Source: an uncultured Treponema sp.
Lineage (GTDB): Bacteria > Spirochaetota > Spirochaetia > Treponematales > Treponemataceae
DNA length: 19,250 bases
NCBI GenBank assembly: GCA_905373565.1
Contig: CAJPTT010000005.1
Span: 1 to 19,250 of the forward strand
Reading direction: 5' to 3'
The translations under genes were made by a program, and so were the position numbers. Below the pieces are notes generated by a model, which made no database searches, was not told where the DNA came from, and saw nothing but the letters and a program-made list of their open reading frames with translations. Every line of letters starts with the position of its first letter. Positions within the stretch are counted from its first letter, which is position 1. Shown here piece after piece: positions 18,204-19,250 of the stretch.

Positions 18204-19250
18204 ATGTCTGATACGGTCATAAAAACCGAGCATCTTTCAAAAATGTATCAGCTCGGCATAATAAATAACGGAACATTGTTTCGCGATATTCAAAGCTGGT
18301 TAGCCTTAAAGCAGGGAAAAGAAGATCCTCATTCGAGAATTGGTGAAACTAAATATCTTGGAAGCGATAATGAATTTTGGGCGTTAAAAGATTTAACTTT
18401 TGATATAAAAAGAGGCGAGCGGGTCGGTATAATCGGAAGAAACGGAGCGGGAAAAAGTACGTTGCTTAAAATTCTTTCGCGTATTACATCCCCGACTGAA
18501 GGTTGTGTAAAAATACGGGGAAAAGTTTCAAGTCTTTTGGAGGTTGGAACAGGCTTTCACGCGGAGTTAACCGGGCGGGAAAATATTTACCTTAACGGCG
18601 CTATTCTCGGTATGAAGAAAAAGGAAATAGACCGCAAGCTTGATGAAATTATCGATTTTTGCGAAATTGAAAAACATATTGATACACCGGTAAAACGCTA
18701 CTCAAGCGGAATGTATGTCCGTCTTGCCTTTGCGGTTGCCGCTCATTTGGATAGCGATATTCTTATTGCAGACGAAGTGCTGGCTGTAGGAGATGCCTCA
18801 TTTCAAAAAAAAGCGATTGGTAAAATGAGCAGCCTTTCTACCTCGCAAGGACGGACCGTTTTGTTTGTAAGCCATAATATGGCGGCGGTAAAAAGCTTGT
18901 GTAACAAAGGGGTTATCCTTGAAAAAGGAAAATTAAAGTTTCAAAGTAATAGTATTGATGAGGCGATTGAGGAATATCAGAATAGTGGGCTTAGTATTAA
19001 TACTCAGTATGAATGGGTGAATAATAACGAAATACAGAGTGATTTTTTTACTCCGAATAGGATGTATATTATCAATACCGAAAATAAAAAAACACAAGCT
19101 TTTAGTCGAAATGAAAAAAATATTCGGTTTGTTGTTGAAGCAAATATAAAGGAATATAATCCATTACTAAATTTTGGAATTTCGTTTATAAACAGTAGTA
19201 ATCAAGTGGTGTTTACGACATGGGTACGTGATAGTGATAAATACATTGAT
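18204..19250 (+). CDS. wzt: ABC exporter ATPase (Wzt-like), 3' end beyond the window
   Basis: ATP-binding subunit that powers the Wzm permease. From the ATG at 18204 (AAGGAAG at 18193-18199) 349 codons are open to the right edge. The N-terminal domain has Walker A GRNGAGKST (78-86), the signature YSSGM (166-170), Walker B DILIADE (185-191) and the switch histidine in SHN (His224). From about residue 260 a different part starts, with an Asn-rich linker and beta-like sequence, consistent with the C-terminal carbohydrate-binding domain that in Wzt recognises the finished glycan chain. That tail is very AT-rich (about 27% G+C by hand count) against 48% in the ATPase core. The stop codon and the rest of the domain lie outside the window. 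Confidence 0.93.
   Translation, partial: MSDTVIKTEHLSKMYQLGIINNGTLFRDIQSWLALKQGKEDPHSRIGETKYLGSDNEFWALKDLTFDIKRGERVGIIGRNGAGKSTLLKILSRITSPTEGCVKIRGKVSSLLEVGTGFHAELTGRENIYLNGAILGMKKKEIDRKLDEIIDFCEIEKHIDTPVKRYSSGMYVRLAFAVAAHLDSDILIADEVLAVGDASFQKKAIGKMSSLSTSQGRTVLFVSHNMAAVKSLCNKGVILEKGKLKFQSNSIDEAIEEYQNSGLSINTQYEWVNNNEIQSDFFTPNRMYIINTENKKTQAFSRNEKNIRFVVEANIKEYNPLLNFGISFINSSNQVVFTTWVRDSDKYID

Overview
The window looks like chromosomal DNA of an oral-type spirochaete, most likely a Treponema. The basis is indirect: a fused 2-aminoethylphosphonate (AEP) cytidylyltransferase/transaminase of the kind described in Treponema denticola, together with treponeme-like housekeeping genes. The species cannot be named from this sequence alone. 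All supported genes lie on the + strand. I see no tRNA, rRNA, insertion sequence, integrase or CRISPR array, and no gene-free stretch longer than about 300 bases.

Left part (1-6466), the housekeeping core: a glycogen-degradation pair (glgX, cut by the left edge, then glgP 10 bases later), nucleoside diphosphate kinase (ndk), and the signal-recognition-particle GTPase gene ffh. Base composition here is relatively GC-rich (37 of 60 G+C at 2401-2460).

Middle part (6467-9734), small accessory genes: a predicted lipoprotein with its own promoter, a ComF-type phosphoribosyltransferase-fold protein preceded by a long hairpin that touches its ribosome binding site, a small VanZ-like membrane protein with its own promoter, and a complete MntA/HepT (MNT/HEPN) toxin-antitoxin pair whose genes overlap by four bases.

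Right part (9735-19250), the most interesting region. First comes a tightly packed phosphonate operon: PEP mutase (pepM, carrying an extra N-terminal nucleotidyltransferase-like domain whose HxGH motif is broken), phosphonopyruvate decarboxylase (ppd), and a PntC-transaminase fusion. Together they should convert PEP to phosphonopyruvate, phosphonoacetaldehyde, AEP and finally CMP-AEP, an activated head-group donor. Next is an AAA+/DUF4143 ATPase gene with an apparently near-leaderless promoter set in about four degenerate 23-bp tandem units. After it comes an ABC polysaccharide export set in the unusual order wzm - wzi - wzt. wzt runs off the right edge, and its C-terminal, substrate-specificity part is strikingly AT-rich.

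The working hypothesis is that this region makes a surface glycan or glycolipid decorated with AEP, exported by Wzm/Wzt and held at the outer membrane by a Wzi-like barrel. The AEP transferase that would link the two halves is not in the window.
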